DNA of 14,660 nucleotides from SVQP01 sp045594445 (GCA_045594445.1 JAZNYL010000035.1:1-14660), one strand, 5' to 3'; numbered from the stretch's first letter, positions 1 to 6,586 are shown. Translations and numbers: made by a program. Notes: generated by a model from the letters alone, not told the origin.

Positions 1-9
1 GAAAATAAC

Positions 10-53
10 GAAAAAGCAGAAGTCTTTGATGAAGGCTTCTGCTTTCGTTTATT
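10..53 (+). terminator. Rho-independent terminator-like hairpin
   Basis: A perfect 10-bp stem (AAAGCAGAAG at 13-22 with CTTCTGCTTT at 36-45) is extended inside the loop by CTT/AAG (24-26/32-34) and followed by a T-rich stretch (43-53). It probably ends a gene lying to the left of the window. The A-rich left flank would also let it work on the other strand. Confidence 0.6.
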
Positions 54-71
54 ATGATGCGCAGCCCTGCC

Positions 72-278
72 CGTGTCATCCTGAGCGGAACGAAGTGGAG
101 TCGAACGCGGAGCGCGACACGCAGTGTCGGGATTTACGGGCAATATACACTCCCCTCGTAGATCCTCAAAACGCTGCAAGCGTTTTGACTTTCAAAAATC
201 AGCAATTCGTTGCAGATTTTTGAAAGTTCGACTACGAAAACATCCACACGGGATGTTTTCTCCGCTCAGGATGACACG
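72..278. repeat. Multi-hairpin imperfect palindrome, about 207 bp
   Basis: An 18-bp perfect inverted repeat closes the element (72-89 with 261-278; core GTCATCCTGAGCGGA). Inside it a second stem (AGTCGAAC 99-106 with GTTCGACT 226-233) encloses a row of hairpins: 115-120/124-129 with a GCA loop, 166-175/179-188 (10 bp, GCA loop), and 188-200/215-227 (13 bp) capped by GCAA-TTCG-TTGC. A further 10-bp hairpin (236-245/251-260) lies outside the second stem. The architecture resembles a REP/BIME-like or non-autonomous mobile palindromic element. No gene is convincing inside it: forward reading frames through it merely follow the repeat. Confidence 0.75.
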
Positions 279-308
279 AGGGGTATTGCGCTTTTCCCGC
301 TTATTCCG

Positions 309-331
309 CAGCCCAATCGGGCTGTTTTTTT
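309..331 (+). terminator. Rho-independent terminator, plus-strand polarity
   Basis: CAGCCC (309-314) pairs with GGGCTG (319-324), directly followed by seven T (325-331). The T-run lies on the plus strand, so it ends transcription coming from the left, opposite to the peptidase gene that ends at 346. On the minus strand it has only a preceding A-run, so it is a poorer terminator for that gene. Confidence 0.65.
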
Positions 332-345
332 GTTTTGTCTTCTCA

Positions 346-1032
346 TTACCTCTCGGGTGCACGGTAGGCAAATCGAAAATGTCTCCCCTGCTCCGGCTTG
401 GAAAGTCGCTCGATCATAGGCTGCACCAACTGAATTCTTTGATCCGAACCCGAATCATAGCGGTAAAACAGCCCGTCCTCGGCAGGGCCTGCGTTGATAA
501 ACACGTGGCGCGGATAGCCGCGATACGGCTCGGGCAGCGCGGGCGGCATGTGGTGGGAATCCCCCTCAAAGATCAGGTCACCCGGGCGCACCTTTGCTGC
601 GTCGTCAATGCGCGCAAAGCCGCTCGCCACCAAAAACTCCTCTAAATTGGGAGAAAAATACAAAGGCAATCCCTTGCGGGACGGCTGATGCTCGGTATAT
701 CCCGCCTCGTAAAGCACCCAACCGCAAAAACGGTCGCAGGATACGATCTTTTCGGGATTTTCGGAATATTTATCCAGCGCGGGATTTTGGTCGGCGTCGC
801 CGTATTTGTAGCCGTGCTCGCGCATATAATCGGCCACGTCCTTAGCGTGATACAGAATATGTGAGGCCACCGCAGAGCCTGCGGGAGACCAGACGAAATT
901 GCCGTCCGCGTCGCAAACGGCATAGCCGTACACGCGCTTATCCTCCGCCGCTGTTTTGGCATCCTCCAAGCTCTCAAATGCTTGAGGCAAACGACTCTCT
1001 GTGCCGTGAAAAGGAATATTCAGATAAAACAC
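346..1032 (-). CDS. NlpC/P60-like cysteine peptidase, predicted
   Basis: The protein has 228 residues if translation begins at the GTG at 1032-1030. I chose this start because GGAGG at 1042-1038 is 5 nt away; the GTG at 1038 would overlap the ribosome binding site. Residues about 18-50 (FESLEDAK...YGYAVCDADGNFVWSP) resemble a short module seen in clostridial and phage cell-wall hydrolases. Residues 98-112 (SCDRFCGWVLYEAGY) match the DCSGFV catalytic-cysteine block of NlpC/P60 enzymes (candidate Cys99). RPGDLIF (149-155) and the H176-V-F-I block match the following strand and the catalytic His. Such enzymes cut peptidoglycan stem peptides or related amide bonds. No signal peptide is visible, so export is unclear; a non-secreted or phage-derived role is possible. 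A dedicated promoter lies just upstream. Fold assignment is moderately sure, substrate unknown. Confidence 0.7.
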   Translation of the reverse strand: MFYLNIPFHGTESRLPQAFESLEDAKTAAEDKRVYGYAVCDADGNFVWSPAGSAVASHILYHAKDVADYMREHGYKYGDADQNPALDKYSENPEKIVSCDRFCGWVLYEAGYTEHQPSRKGLPLYFSPNLEEFLVASGFARIDDAAKVRPGDLIFEGDSHHMPPALPEPYRGYPRHVFINAGPAEDGLFYRYDSGSDQRIQLVQPMIERLSKPEQGRHFRFAYRAPER

Positions 1033-1066
1033 ACGCACCTCCGAAAATCAGCTTTACGGTAATTGC

Positions 1067-1095
1067 AGTATAGCACAATCGGGGATAAATGTCAA
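1067..1095 (-). promoter_or_regulatory. Sigma-A-type promoter of the NlpC/P60-like gene
   Basis: On the minus strand, TTGACA (1095-1090) is followed by a 17-bp spacer and TATACT (1072-1067). Transcription would begin near 1060, giving a leader of about 30 nt before the GTG start. The -35 box lies 7 bp from the border of the neighbouring palindromic element. Confidence 0.8.
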
Positions 1096-1101
1096 GGCAG
1101 A

Positions 1102-1382
1102 TAGCCGAACGGGAGTCGAACCAAATTGGTTTTGACGTGCAGATTTGTCCGATCCCTTCATCTTTTCCCTTGGACATATTGTCTATATGCCCTGCGGGAA
1201 AAGCTTTTGGGCTCAAAAAAATCTGCTATGTCAAAACTGCATAGCACCCGCCGGCGAATGCATTTTTGATAGATTTTGGTGTGATTTTGCGCAGCAAGAT
1301 ACAAATCTTGCAAGCGAAAGCGCGCCGAAAGATGCGAAAATGCATCGCTGGCGGGCAATTCGGTTCGGCTCCCGTTCGGCTA
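1102..1382. repeat. Second multi-hairpin palindromic element, about 281 bp
   Basis: Its 27-base ends (1102-1128 and 1356-1382) are inverted copies with two mismatches; the core is TAGCCGAACGGGAG. Inside are further paired segments: TTTTGACGTGCAGATTT near 1129-1146 with AAATCTGCTATGTCAAAA near 1218-1235; CTTTTCCC with GGGAAAAG around 1163-1203; CCCGCCGGCG near 1248 with an inverted near-copy ending near 1355; and a GCAAGAT-ACAA-ATCTTGC hairpin near 1303-1320. Together they would fold into a branched structure. The sequence differs from the element at 72-278, but the plan (long closing stem around several hairpins) is the same. No coding gene is supported here. Confidence 0.7.
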
Positions 1383-1399
1383 ACCGTTACGCTTAAACC

Positions 1400-1434
1400 G
1401 TCACCGTTCGGGCAACACTTGCCGGCAAGGTGAC
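1400..1434. repeat. Small nested dyad upstream of the glycoside hydrolase promoter
   Basis: GTCACC (1400-1405) pairs with GGTGAC (1429-1434) around the perfect palindrome CTTGCCGGCAAG (1418-1429). A pyrimidine-rich stretch follows. It could be a terminator for leftover transcription or a protein site; nothing decides between these. Confidence 0.35.
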
Positions 1435-1462
1435 CTTTTCCTCCTGTTTTACCGTTTTTCCC

Positions 1463-1512
1463 AACTATCTTCTCTTGACAGAAGGTAGTTCTGATAGTAT
1501 GATATAATCATA
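1463..1512 (+). promoter_or_regulatory. Promoter of the glycoside hydrolase operon with an inverted repeat over the -35 box
   Basis: TTGACA (1475-1480) and TATGAT (1498-1503) are separated by 17 bp; a perfect TATAAT overlaps at 1503-1508 but with a 22-bp gap. AACTATCTTCT (1463-1473) and AGAAGGTAGTT (1480-1490) are inverted copies with one mismatch, centred on the -35 box, as expected for a repressor operator. TATGAT-ATA-ATCATA (1498-1512) forms a second small dyad over the -10 box. The promoter call is strong; the operator role is inferred. Confidence 0.75.
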
Positions 1513-1541
1513 GACTTTCAAAAGTCACCCATCAATCCAAC

Positions 1542-1576
1542 AGGAGGTTGCTCAAAGCCTTTGAGCGTACGCAAGC
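1542..1576 (+). promoter_or_regulatory. Distant ribosome binding site with intervening hairpin
   Basis: AGGAGG (1542-1547) lies 29 nt before the ATG at 1577, far beyond normal spacing. A 7-bp hairpin (GCTCAAA 1550-1556, loop GCC, TTTGAGC 1560-1566) occupies most of the gap. An in-frame TGA at 1562 rules out an earlier start of this frame. The hairpin may bring the site closer to the start or may gate translation. Confidence 0.55.
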
Positions 1577-3898
1577 ATGAAAACAAAAATATTCTGCGGC
1601 ATACTGGCTATGCTGATGCTTTTGCCCCTGGTTGCCTGCAATCCGGGCAGCACCCAAGACCCGACCGACACCCTCGGCACGACTGCTCCCGAGGTAAGTA
1701 ACACAGAGCCCTCTACCGAGCCGATCACGGAATCCGAGACAGAGCCCGAGCCGCCTTTGGATATTGAGGTGCCAAACTACGAGGACATCGGTCTTTCGGC
1801 TGCGCTCCCGGGAGTGGATCTGCGCACCAACCTTCATTTCAATTTTGCAGACTACACGTACGGCAAGCTGAAAAGCAACAACGCGCTGGTCTTTACCTCG
1901 AATAAGGACTATACGGTGGACAAGGGCGGCCTGACGCTTACCGAGGAGGGCTGGAACAGCGTTGGATTTGCGCATACGCTCAAAGAAGCCTACACCGCCA
2001 AGACCTTTATCACCAACCGAGGAAACGAGAGCAACGTGCGTTCCATCATGTTCGGCTGCCGCGTCACTCGCTCCGACCACCTTTACATTGACAGCGGCTT
2101 GTGGTTCACCTTCTCCGAAAGTGCCGTCTACGCACACGTCAAGAACGGCTTTACCAAGCTTGTCCGCAACGACTTTGATTTCAATGCCAAGGACGGTCTG
2201 GACGTCACCATCAAGGACGACGGCACCACCATTGCATGCTTTGTCAACGATCAGCTGGTCGCTACGGCGACCGTAGAGCAGGAATATCTTGCAGTCTACG
2301 ATGCCAACGGCACCGAGATCGGTCGCACGCCCGATCTTGCGTACATTGCTCACGGCGATACGCTGGGCTACGTTCGCACCATGTCTCACTTTGCAAACTC
2401 CACCACCAAATCCATCAGCCTTGAGACAGGCAGCGTGACTCCTTACGCACCGAATGATACCGTCACCGAGCTCAGGCATGGATATTCCTACCTGCTCTGC
2501 GATAAAACACAGATCAAAACGCAATATCCCATCACGTCCTGCGAGGGCATGACGCTGCTGGATGCCAAAGCAGCCGCTACCCTCTTTGGATTTACGTGCA
2601 CTCTCTCCGAGGACAGCACCAAGGCGACTCTGACCCGCGATAACGCAACGCTGGTCTTTACGGTCGGCTCTGACAAGGTGGACTATAACGGCACGCTCTA
2701 CAACTGCCCCACCACCGTTGCTCGCGGTGGCCATATCCTGATCGCCATTGACTATTTGGCGCGTTGGATGGGCTACACCGTCACTCCTGCCGACAGCTCG
2801 ATTTATATCAGCACCTCAACCGAGGCGCTGACAGACGCGCGCAAGCAAGCTATGGCGGATCGCTATCAGCTCTACGCGGACGTCATTTACAACTACGATG
2901 ACGTGGAAATTGAGCAGATCGGTGTAGGAAAATTTGATCCTACGCCTTACGAGGACCGCCTGGTCGGGATTGCTTATTCCACTTGGCTGTGCACCAAGAT
3001 CATCACCTGGGGCAAGAATACATGGGATACCCCTCTTTACGGCAATTACTATTCAGACAACCACGAAATGATCGCCAAGCACGCAGAGCTTTTGCGTGAC
3101 GCAGGCGTGGATTTCATCTTTATCGACTGGACCAATAACACCACCTACGACCCCGAGACCATGAGAGAATCACGTTCGGATTTCCGCATGATCGAGGAAG
3201 CCACCGACCTGGTCTTTGAGGTATGGTCGCAGATCGAGGGCGCTCCCAAGATCTGTATCTTTGCAGGCCCCGGCCACTCGGGCATTGAAAACGTCAATAA
3301 CGGCAAGCATCAGACCAAGGTGGATCAGATCTGGCGTGATTACGTGGAAAAGTACCCCGATCTCTATTTCCACTACGAGGGCAAGCCCCTGCTCATGTGC
3401 TACGGCGCAACGCCCAACCAGTATGGCAATCGCCCCAAGTGGACGGATGACCGCTTCACCATCCGTTGGGCAACCGGCTACGTCGGTCAGCAGAGCGGGC
3501 TTTATAACGACAGAACCATGGCAACCCGCAACCAGTGGTGGAGCTGGGAAGAGCGCGGACTGCAGCCTTATTCCGTTTTGGACGGTCGTGTGGAATGCGT
3601 GACCTGCACCGCGGCCAGCCGCGCGCAGGGCTCCGAGGGTGACGAAAACTACATCCCCGCATACGGCAGAGAAAACGGCATGACGCTCAAAAAGCAATTC
3701 CAGCGCGCCAACGATCTGGGCGCAGGTATGGTCATCCTGATCTCCTGGAACGAATGGACAACGGGCGAGCAGCCCTCCCCCGAGGTTTCCAAGGACCTGG
3801 AGCCCTCCGTCGTTCACGGCACCTTCTACTACGACCTGCTGTGCGAGCAGATCAAGAAGTTCAAAGGTCGGATTCAAACCCAAGAAACAGAATCATAA
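1577..3898 (+). CDS. Multidomain lipoprotein with a GH71/GH99-like glycoside hydrolase domain
   Basis: This is a 773-residue predicted surface enzyme. Residues 1-21 are a lipoprotein signal with lipobox LVAC (Cys21), followed by a Thr/Glu/Pro-rich linker to about 60. Residues about 80-295 look like a beta-rich laminin-G/concanavalin-like domain. Residues about 301-413 resemble the copper-amine-oxidase N-terminal-like domain common in Bacillota surface proteins. Residues about 445-768 form the catalytic part, with FIFIDWTNN and ISWNEW (723-727). The Asp of the first motif and Glu726 of the second are likely active-site residues by analogy with GH71/GH99-like (beta/alpha)8 enzymes. That superfamily includes alpha-mannan and alpha-glucan endo-hydrolases; the exact substrate cannot be read from sequence. 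It is the first gene of a two-gene operon and ends 12 bp before a paralog of its own catalytic domain. Confidence 0.75.
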   Translation: MKTKIFCGILAMLMLLPLVACNPGSTQDPTDTLGTTAPEVSNTEPSTEPITESETEPEPPLDIEVPNYEDIGLSAALPGVDLRTNLHFNFADYTYGKLKSNNALVFTSNKDYTVDKGGLTLTEEGWNSVGFAHTLKEAYTAKTFITNRGNESNVRSIMFGCRVTRSDHLYIDSGLWFTFSESAVYAHVKNGFTKLVRNDFDFNAKDGLDVTIKDDGTTIACFVNDQLVATATVEQEYLAVYDANGTEIGRTPDLAYIAHGDTLGYVRTMSHFANSTTKSISLETGSVTPYAPNDTVTELRHGYSYLLCDKTQIKTQYPITSCEGMTLLDAKAAATLFGFTCTLSEDSTKATLTRDNATLVFTVGSDKVDYNGTLYNCPTTVARGGHILIAIDYLARWMGYTVTPADSSIYISTSTEALTDARKQAMADRYQLYADVIYNYDDVEIEQIGVGKFDPTPYEDRLVGIAYSTWLCTKIITWGKNTWDTPLYGNYYSDNHEMIAKHAELLRDAGVDFIFIDWTNNTTYDPETMRESRSDFRMIEEATDLVFEVWSQIEGAPKICIFAGPGHSGIENVNNGKHQTKVDQIWRDYVEKYPDLYFHYEGKPLLMCYGATPNQYGNRPKWTDDRFTIRWATGYVGQQSGLYNDRTMATRNQWWSWEERGLQPYSVLDGRVECVTCTAASRAQGSEGDENYIPAYGRENGMTLKKQFQRANDLGAGMVILISWNEWTTGEQPSPEVSKDLEPSVVHGTFYYDLLCEQIKKFKGRIQTQETES

Positions 3899-3910
3899 GG
3901 AGGAATCACC

Positions 3911-4900
3911 ATGCAAAACAGATTCAACGCCGTCCTGCCCATCGGCACAGGGCTCTATGAAAAGACTCCCGCAGATCAGCGTAAGGTCGGCATTGCCTAT
4001 ACCACCTGGCATTGCGACGTTCTTCCCGGCTGGGGCAAGAACACGTGGGATCTCCCGCTGGATGGGCCGTATAACTCGGACGACCGCGACGTGATCTATA
4101 AGCACGCGATTTTGCTGCGCGACGCAGGGATCGATTTCATCTTTGTGGACTGGACAAACAACACCTGCTATGATCCCGTCAAGCAACGCGACTCCTTGCC
4201 CACCTTCCGCATGATCGAGGAGGCGACCGACGTGCTGTTCGAGGTATGGTCAAAGATCGAGGGCGCTCCCAAGATCTGCATCTTCGCAGGCCCCGGACAC
4301 TCCATGCCGGAAAACTTGGAAAACGGTAATCACCAGAAAAAGGTGGATCAGATATATCGCGATTACGTAGCAAAATACCCCGATCTCTACTTCAATTACG
4401 ACGGCAAGCCGCTCTTGATGTGCTACGGTGCTACCCCCAACTTCTACGGTGCCGATCCCAAATGGACGGACGATCGCTTTACCGTGCGTTGGGTGACCGG
4501 CTACGTTGGCCAGCAGGACGACCTTTTCGATGAGCAAACCATGCGCTCCTATCACTTCTGGAGCTGGGAGGAACGCGCTACCCAAACCTATACGGTCAAG
4601 GACGGCCGCGTGGAGTGCATTTCGGTCACGGCCTCCAGCCGTGCACAAGGCAAGGAGGGCGACCGATGCTACATCCCCGCCCGCGGCAGAAGAAACGGCG
4701 AGACCTTCCGCGAGCAGTTTGGCCGCGCTTGCGAGCTTGGCGCAGGCATGGTGCTGCTGATCTCCTGGAATGAGTGGACCAAGAGTGAGCAGCTTTCGGT
4801 GGAAATCTCCAAGGACCTGGAGCCCTCGCAGATCCACGGCACCTTCTATTACGACCTGCTGTGCGAGCAGATCAAAAAGTTCAAGGAGCTGGACTCGTAA
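3911..4900 (+). CDS. GH71/GH99-like glycoside hydrolase without signal peptide (paralog of preceding catalytic domain)
   Basis: The 329-residue protein is colinear and highly similar, by eye well over half identical, with the last 330 residues of the preceding lipoprotein. It shares FIFVDWTNN (Asp80), EGAPKICIFAGPGHS, KPLLMCYGATPN and ISWNEW (285-289, Glu288). It starts at the catalytic domain and has no signal peptide, linker or accessory domains, so it is probably cytoplasmic. The start is fixed by AAGGAGG at 3897-3903, which overlaps the upstream stop codon. Some DNA segments, for example around 3238-3257 and near the 3' ends, are almost identical between the copies, suggesting an in-operon duplication. 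It probably cleaves imported oligosaccharides with the same linkage that the surface enzyme attacks. A terminator hairpin follows 14 bp after the stop codon. Confidence 0.75.
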   Translation: MQNRFNAVLPIGTGLYEKTPADQRKVGIAYTTWHCDVLPGWGKNTWDLPLDGPYNSDDRDVIYKHAILLRDAGIDFIFVDWTNNTCYDPVKQRDSLPTFRMIEEATDVLFEVWSKIEGAPKICIFAGPGHSMPENLENGNHQKKVDQIYRDYVAKYPDLYFNYDGKPLLMCYGATPNFYGADPKWTDDRFTVRWVTGYVGQQDDLFDEQTMRSYHFWSWEERATQTYTVKDGRVECISVTASSRAQGKEGDRCYIPARGRRNGETFREQFGRACELGAGMVLLISWNEWTKSEQLSVEISKDLEPSQIHGTFYYDLLCEQIKKFKELDS

Positions 4901-4914
4901 AATAAATAAAGAAA

Positions 4915-4959
4915 CGGACACGTCACAAGGGATTTCCCCAAATGACGTGTCCGATTTTT
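4915..4959 (+). terminator. Terminator of the glycoside hydrolase operon (GGACAC hairpin, class I)
   Basis: CGGACACGTCA (4915-4925) pairs perfectly with TGACGTGTCCG (4943-4953), with an inner GGG/CCC pair in a CAAGGG...CCCCAAA loop, then five T. This is one of six copies in the window of a hairpin sharing the stem GGACACRTCA / TGAYGTGTCC. Confidence 0.85.
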
Positions 4960-4971
4960 ATTGTCAATTTT

Positions 4972-5112
4972 GTAGGGGCGATCAGTGATCGCCCGTAGCC
5001 ATTTTTCTCGTAGGGGAGGATATTATCCTCCCGCACGCGTCGAATTTGCAAGCCTGTTCGAGTGACGCGATCAAAAATCGCTCTCAGGCGGGAGGATGAT
5101 ATCCTCCCCTAC
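4972..5112. repeat. Palindromic modules GTAGGGGCGAT and GTAGGGGAGGAT
   Basis: A single module at 4972-4995 (GGGCGAT...ATCGCCC) is followed by an inverted pair of 25-base modules, 5010-5034 and 5088-5112, which differ at one position. Each module is itself palindromic (GGGAGGATA/TATCCTCCC). The 53 bp between the pair contain further dyads such as CGCGTC...GACGCG. The same paired module occurs at 8217-8318 with a different interior. Confidence 0.8.
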
Positions 5113-5124
5113 ACAGGAAGACAA

Positions 5125-5190
5125 TACTTTTCAAAAGTAATTGGACACATCAAGACGGATTGTTCCTTAATGATGTGTCCAATTCTTTGT
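5125..5190. terminator. GGACAC hairpin, class II
   Basis: ATTGGACACATCA (5140-5152) pairs perfectly with TGATGTGTCCAAT (5171-5183), followed by TCTTTGTAT. A short TACTTTT-C-AAAAGTA hairpin (5125-5139) abuts it. It lies between the convergent glycoside hydrolase operon and the small XRE gene and could terminate both. The loop (CGGATTGTTCC core) differs from class I copies but matches the copy at 8343-8388. Confidence 0.7.
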
Positions 5191-5198
5191 ATGATCCC

Positions 5199-5229
5199 GT
5201 AGGGGGCATTCACGAATGCACCGCGGATC
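5199..5229. repeat. Truncated GTAGGGGGCATTCAC module
   Basis: GTAGGGGGCATTCAC followed by CCGCGGATC matches a related stretch at 8071-8101. Here it ends one base before the stop codon of the small XRE gene, so the repeat has inserted, or been kept, right up to the coding border. Confidence 0.5.
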
Positions 5230-5230
5230 G

Positions 5231-5428
5231 CTATTCTCTTCCCACCAAGTAGTCCAAGGTCACGTGATAATAATCCGCTAACCGAATGGCAACCCATAAC
5301 GGCAGCTCACGCTCTCCACTCTCATAGCGTCGGTATACGGTCAACTGCATGTTCAGCATATCTGCTACGTCCTTTTGCGTCAGATCATGATCCTCTCGCA
5401 GATCTCTGACTCTACGGTAAACAAACAT
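5231..5428 (-). CDS. Small XRE-family transcriptional regulator
   Basis: The 65-residue protein is essentially a single Cro/C1-type helix-turn-helix: RDLREDHDLTQKDVADMLN..., then VYRRYESGERELPL and LADYYHVTLDYLVGR, the standard five-helix pattern. It is much shorter than typical regulators and has no effector domain. I start it at the ATG at 5428 because AAGGAGG (5440-5434) is 5 nt upstream; the longer open frame to 5533 runs through the promoter region and begins with atypical sequence. It is divergent from an LRR lipoprotein gene, and two related dyads lie between them. The simplest reading is a repressor controlling itself and its neighbour. The 3' end is crowded by palindromic repeats. 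Confidence 0.85.
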   Translation of the reverse strand: MFVYRRVRDLREDHDLTQKDVADMLNMQLTVYRRYESGERELPLWVAIRLADYYHVTLDYLVGRE

Positions 5429-5461
5429 AATAACCTCCTTCGCCTTTATAACTATTATGAG

Positions 5462-5520
5462 ATTATTATATAAAATAACACCGTAAGGTGTTGACAAATA
5501 GCACCGCACGGCGCTATAAT
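5462..5520. promoter_or_regulatory. Divergent promoter region with two related operator dyads
   Basis: Plus-strand promoter: TTGACA (5491-5496), 18-bp spacer, TATAAT (5515-5520), driving the LRR lipoprotein. Minus-strand elements for the XRE gene: TATAAT (5470-5465) and an overlapping TTGTCA (5497-5492), with a loose 21-bp spacing. Dyad 1 is AACACC-GTAA-GGTGTT (5477-5492). Dyad 2 is TAGCACCGCACGGCGCTA (5499-5516). They share CACCGYAMGGYG and their centres are 23 bp apart, about two helical turns. Dyad 2 fills the plus promoter spacer; dyad 1 touches its -35 box and lies within the minus promoter. Confidence 0.75.
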
Positions 5521-5615
5521 ATATTGGAATCATACTTGAAGTTTGCGTTATCGGCGCACAGACTTCATGCTCTCATCTCACTTCACCGAAATTTATTACT
5601 TTAGGAGAAAACACG

Positions 5616-6536
5616 ATGAAAATTATCAAAACAACAGCTATTTTTGTGATGGCAGCATTGCTGATGGGCTCGCTTTGCATGCTTACGTCCTGCGGCCCGC
5701 AAAGCAGCGTTTTGCATGAGGGCGGCATCTACCGTTTAAACGACGACAAGCAATCCTACAGATTCGACGGCATCGACGAGATTTCGGGCACAGAATTTGT
5801 AATTGCAGACACCGTCAATGATCTCCCCGTTACCGCCATTGAGTCGCTGAATCATAACACGACAGTTACCTCCCTGGTCATCTCCAAGAACGTCACTCTG
5901 ATTGGCTCCTCCGCATTCCAGGGTTGCACGGCTTTGACCTCCATCACCATCCCCGAAGGTGTGACCACCATTGAATTTCAGGCGTTCGACGGCTGCTCCG
6001 CGCTGCAATCCATCAAACTCCCCAAATCGGTCACAAGCCTTGGCAGTAGCGCGTTCACCGGCTGCACTTCCCTGACTACGATCGAGCTGCCCGAGGGCAT
6101 TTCCAAGATAGAAGAGTACACCTTCAATGAGTGTACAGCGCTGACAAGCGTCGTCATTCCCAACACCGTAACGACCATTGAAGGAAGCGCGTTTTACGGA
6201 TGCTCCTCGCTCAAAAGCGTGACCCTGCCGCAAGGATTGACCGTGATTGCAGACTCCACCTTCTCCAGATGCAGCGCACTCCAGAACGTCACGATCCCGA
6301 ACAGCGTCACTACCATCGAGGGCTTTGCGTTCTATGCCTGCGAATCTCTCAAGACAGTCTCCATTCCCGCAAGTGTCACCGCAATGGAAAGCTCCTCCTT
6401 TTCTTGGCAGCACGTTGAGACCGTCCACTTCGCAGGCAGCACAGAGGATTGGTATCAAACGATCCCCGATTTTTATCCTCACAAAAATTGCACGATCCAT
6501 TGCACCGATGGCACGATAACGAAAGATTCAAACTGA
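5616..6536 (+). CDS. BspA-type leucine-rich repeat (LRR_5) lipoprotein
   Basis: A 306-residue protein with a lipoprotein signal (lipobox LTSC, Cys26) and a short beta-rich N-terminal segment. From about residue 75 it has seven or so repeats of about 23 residues with the pattern I-x-x-x-A-F-x-x-C-x-x-L-x-x-V/I-x-I-P. This is the BspA/LRR_5 type found in surface proteins of gut and oral bacteria, where it mediates binding to host or bacterial surfaces. The last repeat degenerates into VETVHFAGSTEDWYQTI, the usual C-terminal cap. AGGAG at 5603-5607 sets the start. A leader of about 90 nt contains a weak TGAAGT/ACTTCA hairpin (around 5536-5566). The divergent XRE gene is the likely regulator. The binding partner cannot be inferred. 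Confidence 0.85.
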   Translation: MKIIKTTAIFVMAALLMGSLCMLTSCGPQSSVLHEGGIYRLNDDKQSYRFDGIDEISGTEFVIADTVNDLPVTAIESLNHNTTVTSLVISKNVTLIGSSAFQGCTALTSITIPEGVTTIEFQAFDGCSALQSIKLPKSVTSLGSSAFTGCTSLTTIELPEGISKIEEYTFNECTALTSVVIPNTVTTIEGSAFYGCSSLKSVTLPQGLTVIADSTFSRCSALQNVTIPNSVTTIEGFAFYACESLKTVSIPASVTAMESSSFSWQHVETVHFAGSTEDWYQTIPDFYPHKNCTIHCTDGTITKDSN

Positions 6537-6586
6537 TTTCCAACGTACAGAGCATTTGGCTTTTGTATAAAAATCTTTAAAGCACT

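Noticed and set aside
124..645. Plus-strand frame of 173 codons
   Set aside because: It runs through a palindromic repeat and then antisense to the NlpC/P60-like gene; the protein has no recognisable domain.
1102..1382. Possible tRNA or tRNA-derived ends (GGTTCGACTCCC-like T-arm on the minus strand of the left arm)
   Set aside because: Only the T-loop-like string is present; there is no acceptor stem, D-arm or anticodon arm, and the similarity follows from the palindrome.
1532..2734. Minus-strand open frame of 400 codons
   Set aside because: It is antisense to the glycoside hydrolase lipoprotein, a product of codon bias in the real gene.
5231..6536. Toxin-antitoxin pair based on the small XRE protein
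   Set aside because: The neighbour is a divergent LRR lipoprotein, and no small toxin-like gene is adjacent.
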